From NCBI RefSeq assembly GCF_007290395.2, contig NZ_CP041656.2:248001-312000 (forward strand): DNA of 64,000 nucleotides, read 5' to 3'. The translations under genes and the position numbers were made by a program. The notes below the pieces were generated by a model that saw nothing but the letters and a program-made list of their open reading frames with translations, was not told where the DNA came from and ran no database searches. Shown one piece after another: positions 38,984 to 47,761 of the stretch (position 1 is its first letter; the number at the start of each line of letters is the position of its first letter). The DNA comes from Bradyrhizobium cosmicum. Lineage in GTDB: Bacteria > Pseudomonadota > Alphaproteobacteria > Rhizobiales > Xanthobacteraceae.

Positions 38984-40354
38984 ATGAAGCTGTCGCGACG
39001 CACAATTCTGCAAGGAGCGGGCAGCCTGCCCTTCGCAATTGCGAGCTTGCGGACGGGCGCGCTTGCCCAGAGTGCGCCCGCGGCGCAAAGCGCCGAGGTG
39101 TCTCCCGTCCTGTTCGTTCACGGCAATGGCGATTACGATGCGCTCTGGATGACGACGCTGTGGCGGATGGAATCCAACGGCATTGCGCGCGATCGCATGA
39201 TGGCGATCAATTTCACCGATCCCAATGCGCGCAGCGACGACAAGGTCGAGCAGGCGAACCGCTCCTCGACCGAGGACCAGCGCCGCGAGCTCGCCGCCGC
39301 CATCGTCGAGTTGAAGCGGCGCACGGGCGCGTCCCGCGTGGCGCTGGTTGGCAGTTCGCGCGGCGGCTATGCCATTCGCAACGTCATCAAGAACGGCGGT
39401 GCCGTGGATGTCAGCCACGCCGTCTTGTGCGGCACGCCCAATCACGGCGTGTTCGCGACCGACGATCAGCCCAACAGCGAATTCAATGGCCGCGGCGGGT
39501 TCCTGCGCGGTTTGAACGAGGGCGAGAGCGAGGTGACGCCGGGCACGGCCTTTCTCACCCTGCGCAGCGACGGCATGGACAAATATGCGCAGGCCGACGG
39601 CCGCTTCATCGGCAAGCCCGGCACGTCGACCGGCGTCACCGTTGAAGGCCCCGAACTGAAGGGCGCGACCAATCTGGTGCTCGGCGCGCTTGATCATCGC
39701 GAGGTGGCGTTCCACCCCAGAGCCTTCCGCGAGATCTACAAGTTCATCGCGGGACGCGAGCCTGCACGGATCGCGATTATGCCGGAGCAGAGCGTCCGGC
39801 TGAGCGGTCTCGTCTCGGGCACGCCGGGTGGCGTGTCGACCAATCGGCCGGTGGCGGGTGCAACCGTCGATATCTTCCGCGTCGACCCCGAAACCGGTGA
39901 GCGCATGGGCAATGCCCTGCATAGCGCGAAGACAGGCGCGGACGGCCGCTGGGGTCCTGCGCAGGTCGAGCCGTCCTGGTCGCTCGAATTCGTCCTCGCG
40001 TCGCCGGATGCGCCGATCACGCATATCTACCGCTCGCCCTTTGCGCGCTCGTCTGAAATTGTCCATCTGCGCGCCGCGCGCCCGCTCGGGCCGGCGGACA
40101 AGGACGCCGGGGCGGTCGTGATCATGTCGCGGCCGCGGGGCTATTTCGGGCTGCCGCGAGACGTCGTGCTGCTGGACGGCAAGGAGCCCAAGGACGTCAA
40201 GCCGGGCGTGCCCACGGATTCGGCAACGACCCTGCGCCTTCCGGCGAGCGAGGTCGGGCGTAACATCGTGGCCCAGTTCGGCGAAGAACGAATTGTGGCA
40301 CGTCTCTGGCCTGCGTCCGAAAACAGGATTGCGATTGCCGAACTGACTTATTAG
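38984..40354 (+). CDS. Tat-exported alpha/beta hydrolase with Ig-like/beta C-terminal part
   Basis: 456 residues. The N-terminus MKLSRRTILQG carries a twin-arginine-type signal (SRRTIL) and a hydrophobic stretch to about 29. The hydrolase core has the oxyanion VHGNGD (45-50) and the nucleophile Ser125 in GSSRGG. From about 265 a beta-rich region (VSGTPGGVSTNRPVAGATVDIF) looks like a carboxypeptidase-regulatory-type sandwich. It probably cleaves an ester in the periplasm. The P450 gene follows by 35 bases. Confidence 0.78.
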   Translation: MKLSRRTILQGAGSLPFAIASLRTGALAQSAPAAQSAEVSPVLFVHGNGDYDALWMTTLWRMESNGIARDRMMAINFTDPNARSDDKVEQANRSSTEDQRRELAAAIVELKRRTGASRVALVGSSRGGYAIRNVIKNGGAVDVSHAVLCGTPNHGVFATDDQPNSEFNGRGGFLRGLNEGESEVTPGTAFLTLRSDGMDKYAQADGRFIGKPGTSTGVTVEGPELKGATNLVLGALDHREVAFHPRAFREIYKFIAGREPARIAIMPEQSVRLSGLVSGTPGGVSTNRPVAGATVDIFRVDPETGERMGNALHSAKTGADGRWGPAQVEPSWSLEFVLASPDAPITHIYRSPFARSSEIVHLRAARPLGPADKDAGAVVIMSRPRGYFGLPRDVVLLDGKEPKDVKPGVPTDSATTLRLPASEVGRNIVAQFGEERIVARLWPASENRIAIAELTY

Positions 40355-40389
40355 CTATTTGCCTGCGTCACATCTCTCGGGAGGGAGCC

Positions 40390-41757
40390 ATGAATATTGC
40401 CAGTGTGCGTCGGCCCATCGTCCCTCCGACCCCGCCGCGTGCGCCCGATGACATGTCGTTCCTCGGCCGGGTCGCGCTCCTCCGGCAGAACATGATCGCG
40501 ACTTGGGGGCAGCGCGCCTATGAGGAAGACGTCATCAAGGGACGCTTCTTCCTGCAACACAGCTTCATCCTGAATCGTCCGGATGCGATCCGGCATGTGC
40601 TGCTCAGCAACTATGAGAACTACACGCGCACGCCGGCCGGCATCCGCATGCTGCGTCCCGTGCTCGGCGAAGGCCTCCTGATCGCGGAAGGCCAGGCCTG
40701 GACCTTTCAGCGCCGCACGCTCGCGCCGGCCTTCACGCCGCGAGCGACCGCGAACCTCGTTCCGCACATGACGGCGGTGCTGGACGAGACCATTGAAAAG
40801 CTCGATGCGCAGTCGGGCGCGCCGGTCGACCTGCGCGAAATCATGCAACGCATGACGCTCGAGATCGCCGGGCGTACGATGTTCTCCTTCGGCATGGACC
40901 GGCACGGCCCGACCCTGCGCAACTTCGTCGTGGAATATGGCGAGCGGCTCGGTCGGCCGTATTTCCTCGACATGCTGTTGCCGGTGTCCTGGCCGAGCCC
41001 GATGGATTTTCCGCGCGCCCGTTTCCGCAAGCGCTGGACCGAATTCGTTGCGATGCTGATCGCCGAGCGGCGGGCGATGGGCAAGAAGGACGGCGCACCG
41101 CCGCGCGACCTGTTCGATCTCATGGACGCGGCGCGTGACCCCGAAACCGGCAAGGGCTTTTCCGACGAACAGCTTGTCGACGAGGTCGCGACCATGATTC
41201 TCGCCGGTCACGAGACCACCGCGACGGCGCTGTTCTGGGCGCTCTATCTGCTCGCGCTCGATCCGCACACGCAGGAAGAGGTGGCGTCCGAGACGCGCGG
41301 CGAACATCTCGACAGCATGGCCGACATCGATCGCCAGAAATTCACCCGTGCGGTGATCGACGAGACGATGCGGCTCTATCCGCCCGCCTTCCTGGTCGCG
41401 CGAGCCGCGCGCGAGAAGGACAACGCGGCCGGCGTCGAGATCGGCAAGGGCGACATCGTCATGATCGCGCCCTGGCTTCTGCACCGGCACGAGAAGCTGT
41501 GGGACCAGCCGAACGCGTTCATTCCGAAGCGTTTCATGTCGAAAGAGGCGCCCGATCGTTTTGCCTATTTGCCGTTCGGCGCTGGCCCGCGCGTCTGCAT
41601 CGGCGCGCCGTTCGCACAGGCCGAATCCGTGCTGGCGCTGGCGCGGCTGATCGGCGCGTTCCGCGTCGAGCTTGCCGACAGCATTCCCGTGGTCCCGCAT
41701 GGCGTCGTCACGACCCAGCCGGATCGTTCACCCCTCTTTCGCATCACGCGTCGGTGA
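40390..41757 (+). CDS. Cytochrome P450
   Basis: 455 residues, soluble. The heme-binding loop FGAGPRVCIG places the thiolate ligand at Cys403. The I-helix AGHETT and the ExxR motif in DETMRLYPP are intact, so it should be an active monooxygenase. The sequence resembles the fatty-acid/CYP102-like and CYP4-like class more than camphor types, but the substrate is unknown. No dedicated ferredoxin gene is adjacent. GGGAGGGAG precedes the ATG. It lies in a likely operon with the hydrolase and cyclase. Confidence 0.93.
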   Translation: MNIASVRRPIVPPTPPRAPDDMSFLGRVALLRQNMIATWGQRAYEEDVIKGRFFLQHSFILNRPDAIRHVLLSNYENYTRTPAGIRMLRPVLGEGLLIAEGQAWTFQRRTLAPAFTPRATANLVPHMTAVLDETIEKLDAQSGAPVDLREIMQRMTLEIAGRTMFSFGMDRHGPTLRNFVVEYGERLGRPYFLDMLLPVSWPSPMDFPRARFRKRWTEFVAMLIAERRAMGKKDGAPPRDLFDLMDAARDPETGKGFSDEQLVDEVATMILAGHETTATALFWALYLLALDPHTQEEVASETRGEHLDSMADIDRQKFTRAVIDETMRLYPPAFLVARAAREKDNAAGVEIGKGDIVMIAPWLLHRHEKLWDQPNAFIPKRFMSKEAPDRFAYLPFGAGPRVCIGAPFAQAESVLALARLIGAFRVELADSIPVVPHGVVTTQPDRSPLFRITRR

Positions 41758-41806
41758 CAGACGTTGGTCTGGCCGATGGCGCGATCGATCCTGATAGAGT
41801 TACGCC

Positions 41807-43216
41807 ATGAGCGACATCCAGGCCCAGTTCTCCGTTCTGAAGCAGACCGCCGACGCGAAGGTGGTCGATGCGATCGCGCGTCTCATCGACGATGGCGAGG
41901 ATCACGAGCTCAACCGCGTCAATGTCCTCGATTTTTCCAGGGAGCACGGTCTGGACGAGGAGCGGGCGATCTCGGGCTTCCTGCATTCGGCGCGGCTCGG
42001 GTTGTTCGATCTCGGCTGGAATGTGCTGTGCCCGGGCTGCGGGGGCGTGCTGGGGGCGCATTCGACCCTGAAGGCGCTCAAGCCCGACGACTATCACTGC
42101 GCGCTCTGCGCCTGTGGCTACAAGGCCTCGGTCGACGATCAGGTCGAGGTGTCCTTCACCGTAAATCCGCGCGTGCGGCGCATCGCGGCGCACGATCCTG
42201 ATACGCTTCCCGTGTGGGACTATTTCAGGCAGGTGTTCTGGAGTTCCGGCGTCGATTTCAACAAGGAATCGTTCGCGACGCTCGCCAACGAGGTGACGCT
42301 CGATACGATGGAGCTGCCGGCGGGTGAAAAGGCGACCATGTCGCTGCAACTGCCGAACGACTTCATCATCATCTTCGAGCCGGTGACGCACGCCGCTCAT
42401 TTCATCGACGTTCAGGGGGAGCCGACCAAGGACCGTCAGCAGCTCGCCATCATGTACAACAGGGTGCAGGCGCCGACGGGGACCACGACCATGCGGCCGG
42501 GACCGTTGCGGCTGTCGCTGGAGAACCAGGCCGGCGTACGCGTGCTGCCGTCGGTGTTCATCGCGGCCGAGGCGCTTCATCACCTCATCGGCAAGCGCAA
42601 GCCGTTCCTCACCGCCAAGCGGATGCTGTCGAACCAGACCTTTCGCGACGTGTTCAAGGCGGACAATCTCAGCCTCGACCAGCGTCTGCAGATCACGTCG
42701 CTGACCTTCCTGTTCACCGATCTGAAGGGCTCGACCGCGCTCTACGAGCGCGTCGGTGATCTTGCCGCCTTCGATCTCGTGCGCGCGCATTTCCACGCGC
42801 TGCTCGAGATCATCTCTTCCGAGAAGGGCGCGGTGGTGAAGACGATCGGCGATGCCGTGATGGCGACTTTCGTTCGCCCCGAGCACGCGATCGTCGCCGG
42901 CTTGCGGATGCGCGCGGCGATGGACGAGCTCAACAAGAAGCGCGGCACCGACGATCTCATCGTCAAGATCGGCATTCATGAAGGTCCTTGCCTCGCTGTG
43001 ATGCTCAACGAGCGGCAGGATTATTTCGGTCAGACCGTCAACATCGCCGCCCGCGTGCAGAGCCTGTCGACCGCGCAGGAGATCCACATCACCGGCCCGG
43101 TGCTGGATGCACCGGCCGTGGCGGAGGTGCTGAAGCAGCACGAAATCAGGCCGATCCAGAAGCAGGCCGCGCTGCGCGGCATCGCCGACAAGATGGTGGT
43201 GTACGAGATCCGGTGA
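41807..43216 (+). CDS. Class III adenylate cyclase with DUF5939 N-terminal region
   Basis: 469 residues. The N-terminal DUF5939 region includes a zinc-ribbon-like CPGCGG ... CALCACG (about 76-105). The C-terminal cyclase homology domain (about 295-460) has the metal-binding aspartates in FTDLKGST and TIGDAVMATF, the ATP-selecting Lys before TIGD, and NIAARVQ with the transition-state Asn and Arg. So it should make cAMP. It is cytosolic with no membrane helix. It follows the P450 gene by 49 bases. Input signal unknown. Confidence 0.88.
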   Translation: MSDIQAQFSVLKQTADAKVVDAIARLIDDGEDHELNRVNVLDFSREHGLDEERAISGFLHSARLGLFDLGWNVLCPGCGGVLGAHSTLKALKPDDYHCALCACGYKASVDDQVEVSFTVNPRVRRIAAHDPDTLPVWDYFRQVFWSSGVDFNKESFATLANEVTLDTMELPAGEKATMSLQLPNDFIIIFEPVTHAAHFIDVQGEPTKDRQQLAIMYNRVQAPTGTTTMRPGPLRLSLENQAGVRVLPSVFIAAEALHHLIGKRKPFLTAKRMLSNQTFRDVFKADNLSLDQRLQITSLTFLFTDLKGSTALYERVGDLAAFDLVRAHFHALLEIISSEKGAVVKTIGDAVMATFVRPEHAIVAGLRMRAAMDELNKKRGTDDLIVKIGIHEGPCLAVMLNERQDYFGQTVNIAARVQSLSTAQEIHITGPVLDAPAVAEVLKQHEIRPIQKQAALRGIADKMVVYEIR

Positions 43217-43224
43217 GCCTTAAC

Positions 43225-43267
43225 CGGTCATTCCGGATTCGCGCTTTGCGCGCCCCGGAATGCCGGC
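43225..43267. repeat. Short extragenic palindrome
   Basis: ccggtcattccggattcgcg and the inverse cgcgccccggaatgccgg form a hairpin just after the cyclase stop codon. Same family as 37098-37136. Confidence 0.75.
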
Positions 43268-43298
43268 GCCCGGATTGCCGAAACGTAATGCAGCGCGC

Positions 43299-43323
43299 GG
43301 AACTGACGCACGTTGCGCCGGTT
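43299..43323 (+). promoter_or_regulatory. Possible EcfG-type stress promoter
   Basis: GGAAC (43299-43303), 16 bases, then GGTT resembles the GGAAC-N16-cGTT promoter of the alphaproteobacterial general stress sigma factor. It is about 70 bases upstream of the TerB-like gene. The -10 differs by one base, so this is tentative. Confidence 0.3.
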
Positions 43324-43391
43324 GAGTTTCCTGCTCATATAATGCTGGTAACGCCGCACCCCAGCGGCTTCATCGACTTCGGTAGGACCCT

Positions 43392-43880
43392 ATGCTCGAC
43401 GGCTTGCGCCAATTCATCGCCGACATTGTTGCGCCCCAGGCCGGGGACCGCGCATTCGGCGACAGCGACTACCGGCTGGCGGCGACCGCGCTGCTGGTTC
43501 ACGTGGTCTCGCTGGACGGTCAGCCGACGGCGGCCGAGCAGCGGAAGCTGCACAATTTGATCGAAAGCCATTTCGGGCTCGATCGCGGCACTGCGGATCG
43601 GCTGATCGCGGATGCGACCCAGGTGGAGGGCGAGGCCGTCGACCTCTATCACTTCACCAGCGTCATCATGCGCTCGCTCGACGAAGAGGGCCGCAAGCGC
43701 ATCGTCCAGATGATGTGGGAGCTGGTCTATGCCGACGGCCAGGTCACCGAGTTCGAGGACAACGTGGTCTGGCGGGCGTCCGACCTGCTGGGGATTTCGC
43801 AGCGCGACCGGATCGACCTGAAGCATGCGGTCGCGGACCGGGTCGGTGGCCAGGTCAAGGACGGCGCTGTCGGCGGCTGA
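43392..43880 (+). CDS. TerB-like (tellurite resistance TerB family) protein
   Basis: 162 residues, all helical. LLVHVVSLDGQPTAAEQRKL and MMWELVYADGQVTEFEDN are the paired acidic motifs of the TerB fold, which probably bind metal. There is no signal peptide or membrane helix. TerB-like single-domain proteins are widespread in alphaproteobacteria and usually have no link with tellurite. Function unknown. Monocistronic, with a possible EcfG-type promoter upstream. Confidence 0.82.
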   Translation: MLDGLRQFIADIVAPQAGDRAFGDSDYRLAATALLVHVVSLDGQPTAAEQRKLHNLIESHFGLDRGTADRLIADATQVEGEAVDLYHFTSVIMRSLDEEGRKRIVQMMWELVYADGQVTEFEDNVVWRASDLLGISQRDRIDLKHAVADRVGGQVKDGAVGG

Positions 43881-44108
43881 ACCCCGCCACCCCAGCGATA
43901 TTGCCGGTTGTGCGGACCACATGACGAAACTTTAATGTAGCTCGGGCCGCCCGGCTTCCGGATTCCCCGTCGAATCCGCGGTTTTCCTGCTTTCCCTGTC
44001 GCCCGCTCAAGCCGCCATGCTGTCAGCGCCGCTTGCCTGTCGCGCACGGCCTATGCTCTCGTTCCACCATTGCCGGGCGAAAAAACTTCAATTCAAGAGA
44101 CTTCGATC

Positions 44109-44888
44109 GTGACTGAACGGGTAACGTTGATCACTGGTGCCTCTGCGGGCATAGGCACGGAGCTGGCGCGTGTGTTCGCCGCGAACGGACACCGTCTGGC
44201 GCTGACGGCGCGGCGGGCGGACCGTCTGGAGACGCTCGCGAACGAGCTTGCTGCCAAGGGCGGCAAGAAGCCGATCGTGATCGCCTGCGATCTCCAGCAA
44301 GCCGACGCCGGCGAGAAGATCGCCGCCGCGCTCGCCGCCGAAGGCGTCGAGCTCGATCATCTCGTCAACAATGCCGGCTTCGGCGTGTTCGGCGATGCAA
44401 TCGAGTGCGATCGCGCCGAACAGGTTGGCATCGTCGATGTCAACGTCCGGGCTCTGACGGATCTGTCGCTGCGATTTACCGATCAGCTTATCAGGAACAA
44501 GGGCGGTCTTCTCAACGTCGGATCTGTCGCCGGCTTTCTGCCCGGCCCTGGCATGGCGGTCTACTACGCGTCCAAGGCCTATGTGATTTCTCTCACCGAG
44601 GCTTTGCGGGCGGAGCTCGCGCCGCGCGGGGTTCGTGTCACGGTGCTTTGCCCGGGTCCGGTGCCCACCGAATTCCAGGCCCGCGCCCGCGTCGGGTCCG
44701 GACACAATACGGCCCTTCTCAACGTTCCCGCCGCCGATGTTGCGCGCCAGGCCTATCGTGGGCTGATGGCCAACAAACGGGCGGTGCTGCCCGGTCTCGG
44801 CATCAAGATCGTGCCGTTCGCGCTGCGTTTCTTTCCGCGCGGCTTCATCCTGTCCGCCACCAGTCGGTTCCAGCGGCAGAGACACTAA
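44109..44888 (+). CDS. Short-chain dehydrogenase/reductase
   Basis: 259 residues, a classical SDR. TGASAGIG (9-16) binds the cofactor, NNAG follows near 88, and YYASKAY carries the catalytic Tyr and Lys with a serine in NVGSVAGF. It resembles DltE-type ketoacyl or acyl-group reductases (DUF-less SDR with VPTEFQARA). I use the GTG at 44109, with AAGAGA upstream. A TTG at 44070 would add 13 residues. The C-terminal end (FPRGFILSATSRF) is hydrophobic. Confidence 0.85.
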   Translation: MTERVTLITGASAGIGTELARVFAANGHRLALTARRADRLETLANELAAKGGKKPIVIACDLQQADAGEKIAAALAAEGVELDHLVNNAGFGVFGDAIECDRAEQVGIVDVNVRALTDLSLRFTDQLIRNKGGLLNVGSVAGFLPGPGMAVYYASKAYVISLTEALRAELAPRGVRVTVLCPGPVPTEFQARARVGSGHNTALLNVPAADVARQAYRGLMANKRAVLPGLGIKIVPFALRFFPRGFILSATSRFQRQRH

Positions 44889-44930
44889 AGCGTCCGTAGT
44901 GGCCCGGAGCTTGCTTCATGCGGATGCGTG

Positions 44931-44946
44931 TGTGCGCGAACTCACA
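44931..44946. promoter_or_regulatory. CRP-like site, 9 of 10 match
   Basis: TGTGC-GCGAAC-TCACA differs from the CRP consensus at one position. It lies about 67 bases upstream of the start codon at 45006, similar in placement to the site before 34566. Confidence 0.4.
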
Positions 44947-45005
44947 CGATGTTAACCATCACTTAGCTATGCTGATGGTCTGAACCGATAGCACTCGCAG
45001 AGGCC

Positions 45006-45800
45006 ATGTCGTTCCGGACGAACAGGTTTGGTGGCGCAGAGGTGGTGCCCTTCACGAGAAGGACGCCGGGCACGGCCGCCTCCGAAACGAAGTTGCCGGT
45101 TCTCATCATTCTGCATCAGGAATCTTCGAGCCCCGGCCGCGTTGGCAATGCGCTCCGCGCGCTCGGCCATCGCCTCGACATCCGCCGTCCCCGCTTCGGC
45201 GATGCTCTGCCAGAGACACTCGACCGGCATGCCGGCGCCGTGGTCTTCGGCGGCCCGATGAGCGCCAACGATCCCGACGACTACGTCCGCCGGGAGATCG
45301 ACTGGATCGAAATTCCGCTTCGCGAACAGCGGCCATTTCTCGGCATCTGCCTTGGCGCGCAGATGCTGGCGATGCAGTTAGGCGCCCGCGTCGCGCCGCA
45401 TGCGCAGGCGCTGACCCAGATCGGCTACTACCCGATCCGCCCGACTGCCGCGGGGCACGCGCTCTGCCCGGCCTGGCCGGCGCAGGTCTACCACTGGCAT
45501 CGCGAAGGCTTCGAGCTGCCCGTTGGCACTGAGCTGCTTGCGGAGGGCGATGATTTTCCGGTTCAGGCATTCCGCGCGAGCAATGCCTTTGGCGTGCAGT
45601 TTCATCCTGATGTGACCTACGCGATGATGCATCGCTGGACCACGCGCGGCTATGACGGTCTCAGCGCGCCGGGCGCGCGGCAGCGGCATCATCATTTCGC
45701 GGATCGTGCTGTCTACGATGCCGCCGAACGCGCCTGGCTCGCTCATTTCATCGACGGCTGGCTGGCGCGCCGGCCGGTGCTGGCCCAAGCCGCCGAATAG
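45006..45800 (+). CDS. Class I glutamine amidotransferase-like protein
   Basis: 264 residues. The GATase-1 fold spans about 32-240: FGGPMSAND, LGICLGAQM with nucleophile Cys115, and VQFHPDVTY with His200. The third triad residue, normally Glu in HPE, is Asp202 here. Stand-alone members are annotated as GMP-synthase-like amidotransferases, and no synthetase partner is adjacent. A GAGG lies very close to the ATG, so the true start could be slightly further in. Confidence 0.82.
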   Translation: MSFRTNRFGGAEVVPFTRRTPGTAASETKLPVLIILHQESSSPGRVGNALRALGHRLDIRRPRFGDALPETLDRHAGAVVFGGPMSANDPDDYVRREIDWIEIPLREQRPFLGICLGAQMLAMQLGARVAPHAQALTQIGYYPIRPTAAGHALCPAWPAQVYHWHREGFELPVGTELLAEGDDFPVQAFRASNAFGVQFHPDVTYAMMHRWTTRGYDGLSAPGARQRHHHFADRAVYDAAERAWLAHFIDGWLARRPVLAQAAE

Positions 45801-45912
45801 TCGCGATTTCACGCAGGCTCCTGGCGCAAGCCCTTGCTCCTTCCCCGGATATGCTAGGCTCATTCCTAACGAGCGCGCGCGAACGCGTGCCGGCAGCCAA
45901 AGGGAGAGCGTC

Positions 45913-46725
45913 ATGACCTATGAACACATTCTCTATGAGGTGAGCGACAAGATCGCGACCATCACGCTCAATCGCCCCGATCGCATGAATGCGTGGACGC
46001 CGATCATGGAGCGCGACGTGCGTCACGCGATGGAAGCATCGAGCGCAGACGACAATGTCCGCGTCATCGTGCTCACCGGCGCGGGCCGCGCCTTCTGTGC
46101 CGGCGCCGACATGGATGCACTGAAGGGGCTCGATCCCAATGACGTCAGGCGCGCGTCGAATTTGCCGCCCTTCGACATGAACCGCCGTCCGGACTGGCAG
46201 ACGCGCTATGGCTTCTATCCGTCGATTGGAAAACCCGTCATCGCCATGCTCAACGGTGCCACCGCCGGCATCGGCCTCGTCCACGCACTCTATTGCGACC
46301 TGCGCTTTGCCGCCGACAATACCGTGTTCACGACAGCCTTCGCGCGGCGCGGCCTGATCGCCGAGCACGGCATGTCCTGGATGCTGCCGCACATCGTCGG
46401 CCACGCCAATGCGATGGACCTGTTGCTCTCGGCCCGCCGCGTGGGAAGCGACGAGGCGCTGCGGATCGGCTTGGTCAACCGGCTCTGCTCGCCGGAGAAG
46501 CTGCGCGAGGAGACCTATGCCTATGCGCGCGACCTCGCGGACATGGTGTCCCCGAGCGCCATGGCCGTGATCAAGCGGCAGCTCTACGAAGTGCCGTTCC
46601 AGACTCTGGCCGAGGCCACGATCGAGGCGAACCGGGAGATGATGGTGGCGCTGAACGGCAGCGATTTCCGAGAGGGCGTCGCCAGCTTCATGGAGAAGCG
46701 GCCGCCAAGGTTTACGGGGAAGTAG
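45913..46725 (+). CDS. Enoyl-CoA hydratase/isomerase family protein
   Basis: 270 residues of the crotonase fold. ITLNRPDRMNAW, LTGAGRAFCAGADM (oxyanion loop) and AMLNGATAGIGL are the signature blocks. They fit enoyl-CoA hydratases of fatty acid or amino acid breakdown. The catalytic glutamate of FARRGLIAEHGMSW is in place. The ATG at 45913 follows AGGGAGAG. The earlier frame opening at 45652 overlaps the preceding gene. Confidence 0.9.
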   Translation: MTYEHILYEVSDKIATITLNRPDRMNAWTPIMERDVRHAMEASSADDNVRVIVLTGAGRAFCAGADMDALKGLDPNDVRRASNLPPFDMNRRPDWQTRYGFYPSIGKPVIAMLNGATAGIGLVHALYCDLRFAADNTVFTTAFARRGLIAEHGMSWMLPHIVGHANAMDLLLSARRVGSDEALRIGLVNRLCSPEKLREETYAYARDLADMVSPSAMAVIKRQLYEVPFQTLAEATIEANREMMVALNGSDFREGVASFMEKRPPRFTGK

Positions 46726-46743
46726 GGGGCGGGGATCTGAGGA

Positions 46744-46833
46744 GGTAGCCCGGCCTCGCCCTTCGGGCTACGCCGCGGCAGCCTTCGCTACGAAGCGGCT
46801 TGCCGAGCCGAAGCAGGCGTAGCCTGCGAAGGC
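46744..46833. repeat. Extragenic palindrome abutting tRNA-Ala
   Basis: Contains nested inverted repeats: tagcccg/cgggcta, and gccttcgctacg with its imperfect inverse cgtagcctgcgaaggc. Its right end touches the encoded CCA end of tRNA-Ala, so it may form the tRNA trailer and terminator. Confidence 0.7.
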
Positions 46834-46909
<76 letters not shown>

Positions 46910-47112
46910 TTTGCTGGCCGCTCTGGTTAATGCGGCCGACAACCGGGCGCCATTTAAGTCCCCGGCAAGGTCAAGTCAAGGACGGGTGTAAAGGCGGTTT
47001 TAGCCATCCCGGCACCGACTTCCCTTGTTTGGGCCTGACGGAACCGATATCTAGCAAAAGGCGTCAATCCCGGACCGCCGACAGCGTTCAAAAGCCAGAG
47101 TCTGCAAAAATC

Positions 47113-47403
47113 ATGCGTGCCGTTCTCGACATCGTCATCATCGTGCTCGACCTCTATGTCTGGCTGCTGATCGCCTCCGCGATCCTGTCCTGGCTGATCG
47201 CCTTTAACGTGGTGAACACCCGCAACCAGTTCGTTTCGGCGGTGGCGGAGTTCCTGTACCGGATCACCGAGCCGGTGCTGGCGCCGATTCGCAATTTCCT
47301 GCCCAGCCTCGGCGGCCTCGACATCTCGCCGATCATCCTGATCCTGCTCATCATGTTCATCGAGCGGGTGATCCTGTATTACATCTACCCGAACGTGATC
47401 TAA
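47113..47403 (+). CDS. YggT family membrane protein
   Basis: 96 residues with two membrane helices (about 4-30 and 65-88). RITEPVLAPIRNFLPSLGGLDISP is the YggT signature. These small proteins are linked to ion homeostasis and cell division (YlmG in cyanobacteria and plastids). The gene heads a compact run with the DUF167 gene (15 bases on) and folD. The start at 47113 lies inside a longer open frame with no ribosome site. Confidence 0.9.
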   Translation: MRAVLDIVIIVLDLYVWLLIASAILSWLIAFNVVNTRNQFVSAVAEFLYRITEPVLAPIRNFLPSLGGLDISPIILILLIMFIERVILYYIYPNVI

Positions 47404-47418
47404 GCAGGCGGGAGCGCC

Positions 47419-47751
47419 TTGGTTGCGAAAGAGCCCTGGCGCTATGCGGCCACAGGAATCAGCATCGCGCTGCGGGTGACGCCGCGCGGCGGCCGCGACG
47501 CCATCGACGGGATCGAGCAACTGGCCGATGGCCGCAGCGTGCTCAAGGTGCGGGTGCGCGCGATCGCCGATGGCGGCGAAGCCAACAAGGCCGTTCTGGT
47601 GCTGCTGGCGAAATCGCTCGGTGTCCCCAAGGCCGCTGTAAGACTGCTGTCCGGGGCGACCTCGCGGCTGAAGCAGATCGCGGTCGACGGAGATCCGGTG
47701 CGGCTCGGCGAAGCCCTGCGCCAGCTCGCATCAGCCAAATCGACCGACTGA
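47419..47751 (+). CDS. DUF167 (YggU) family protein
   Basis: 110 residues of the YggU fold. [16 protein letters not shown] near the start and [26 protein letters not shown] are the family motifs. Function unknown. It is found next to yggT in many bacteria. The start is a TTG (LVAKEPW) with GGGAG upstream. No ATG or GTG gives a complete domain. Confidence 0.88.
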   Translation: MVAKEPWRYAATGISIALRVTPRGGRDAIDGIEQLADGRSVLKVRVRAIADGGEANKAVLVLLAKSLGVPKAAVRLLSGATSRLKQIAVDGDPVRLGEALRQLASAKSTD

Positions 47752-47761
47752 GGGAACTGAC

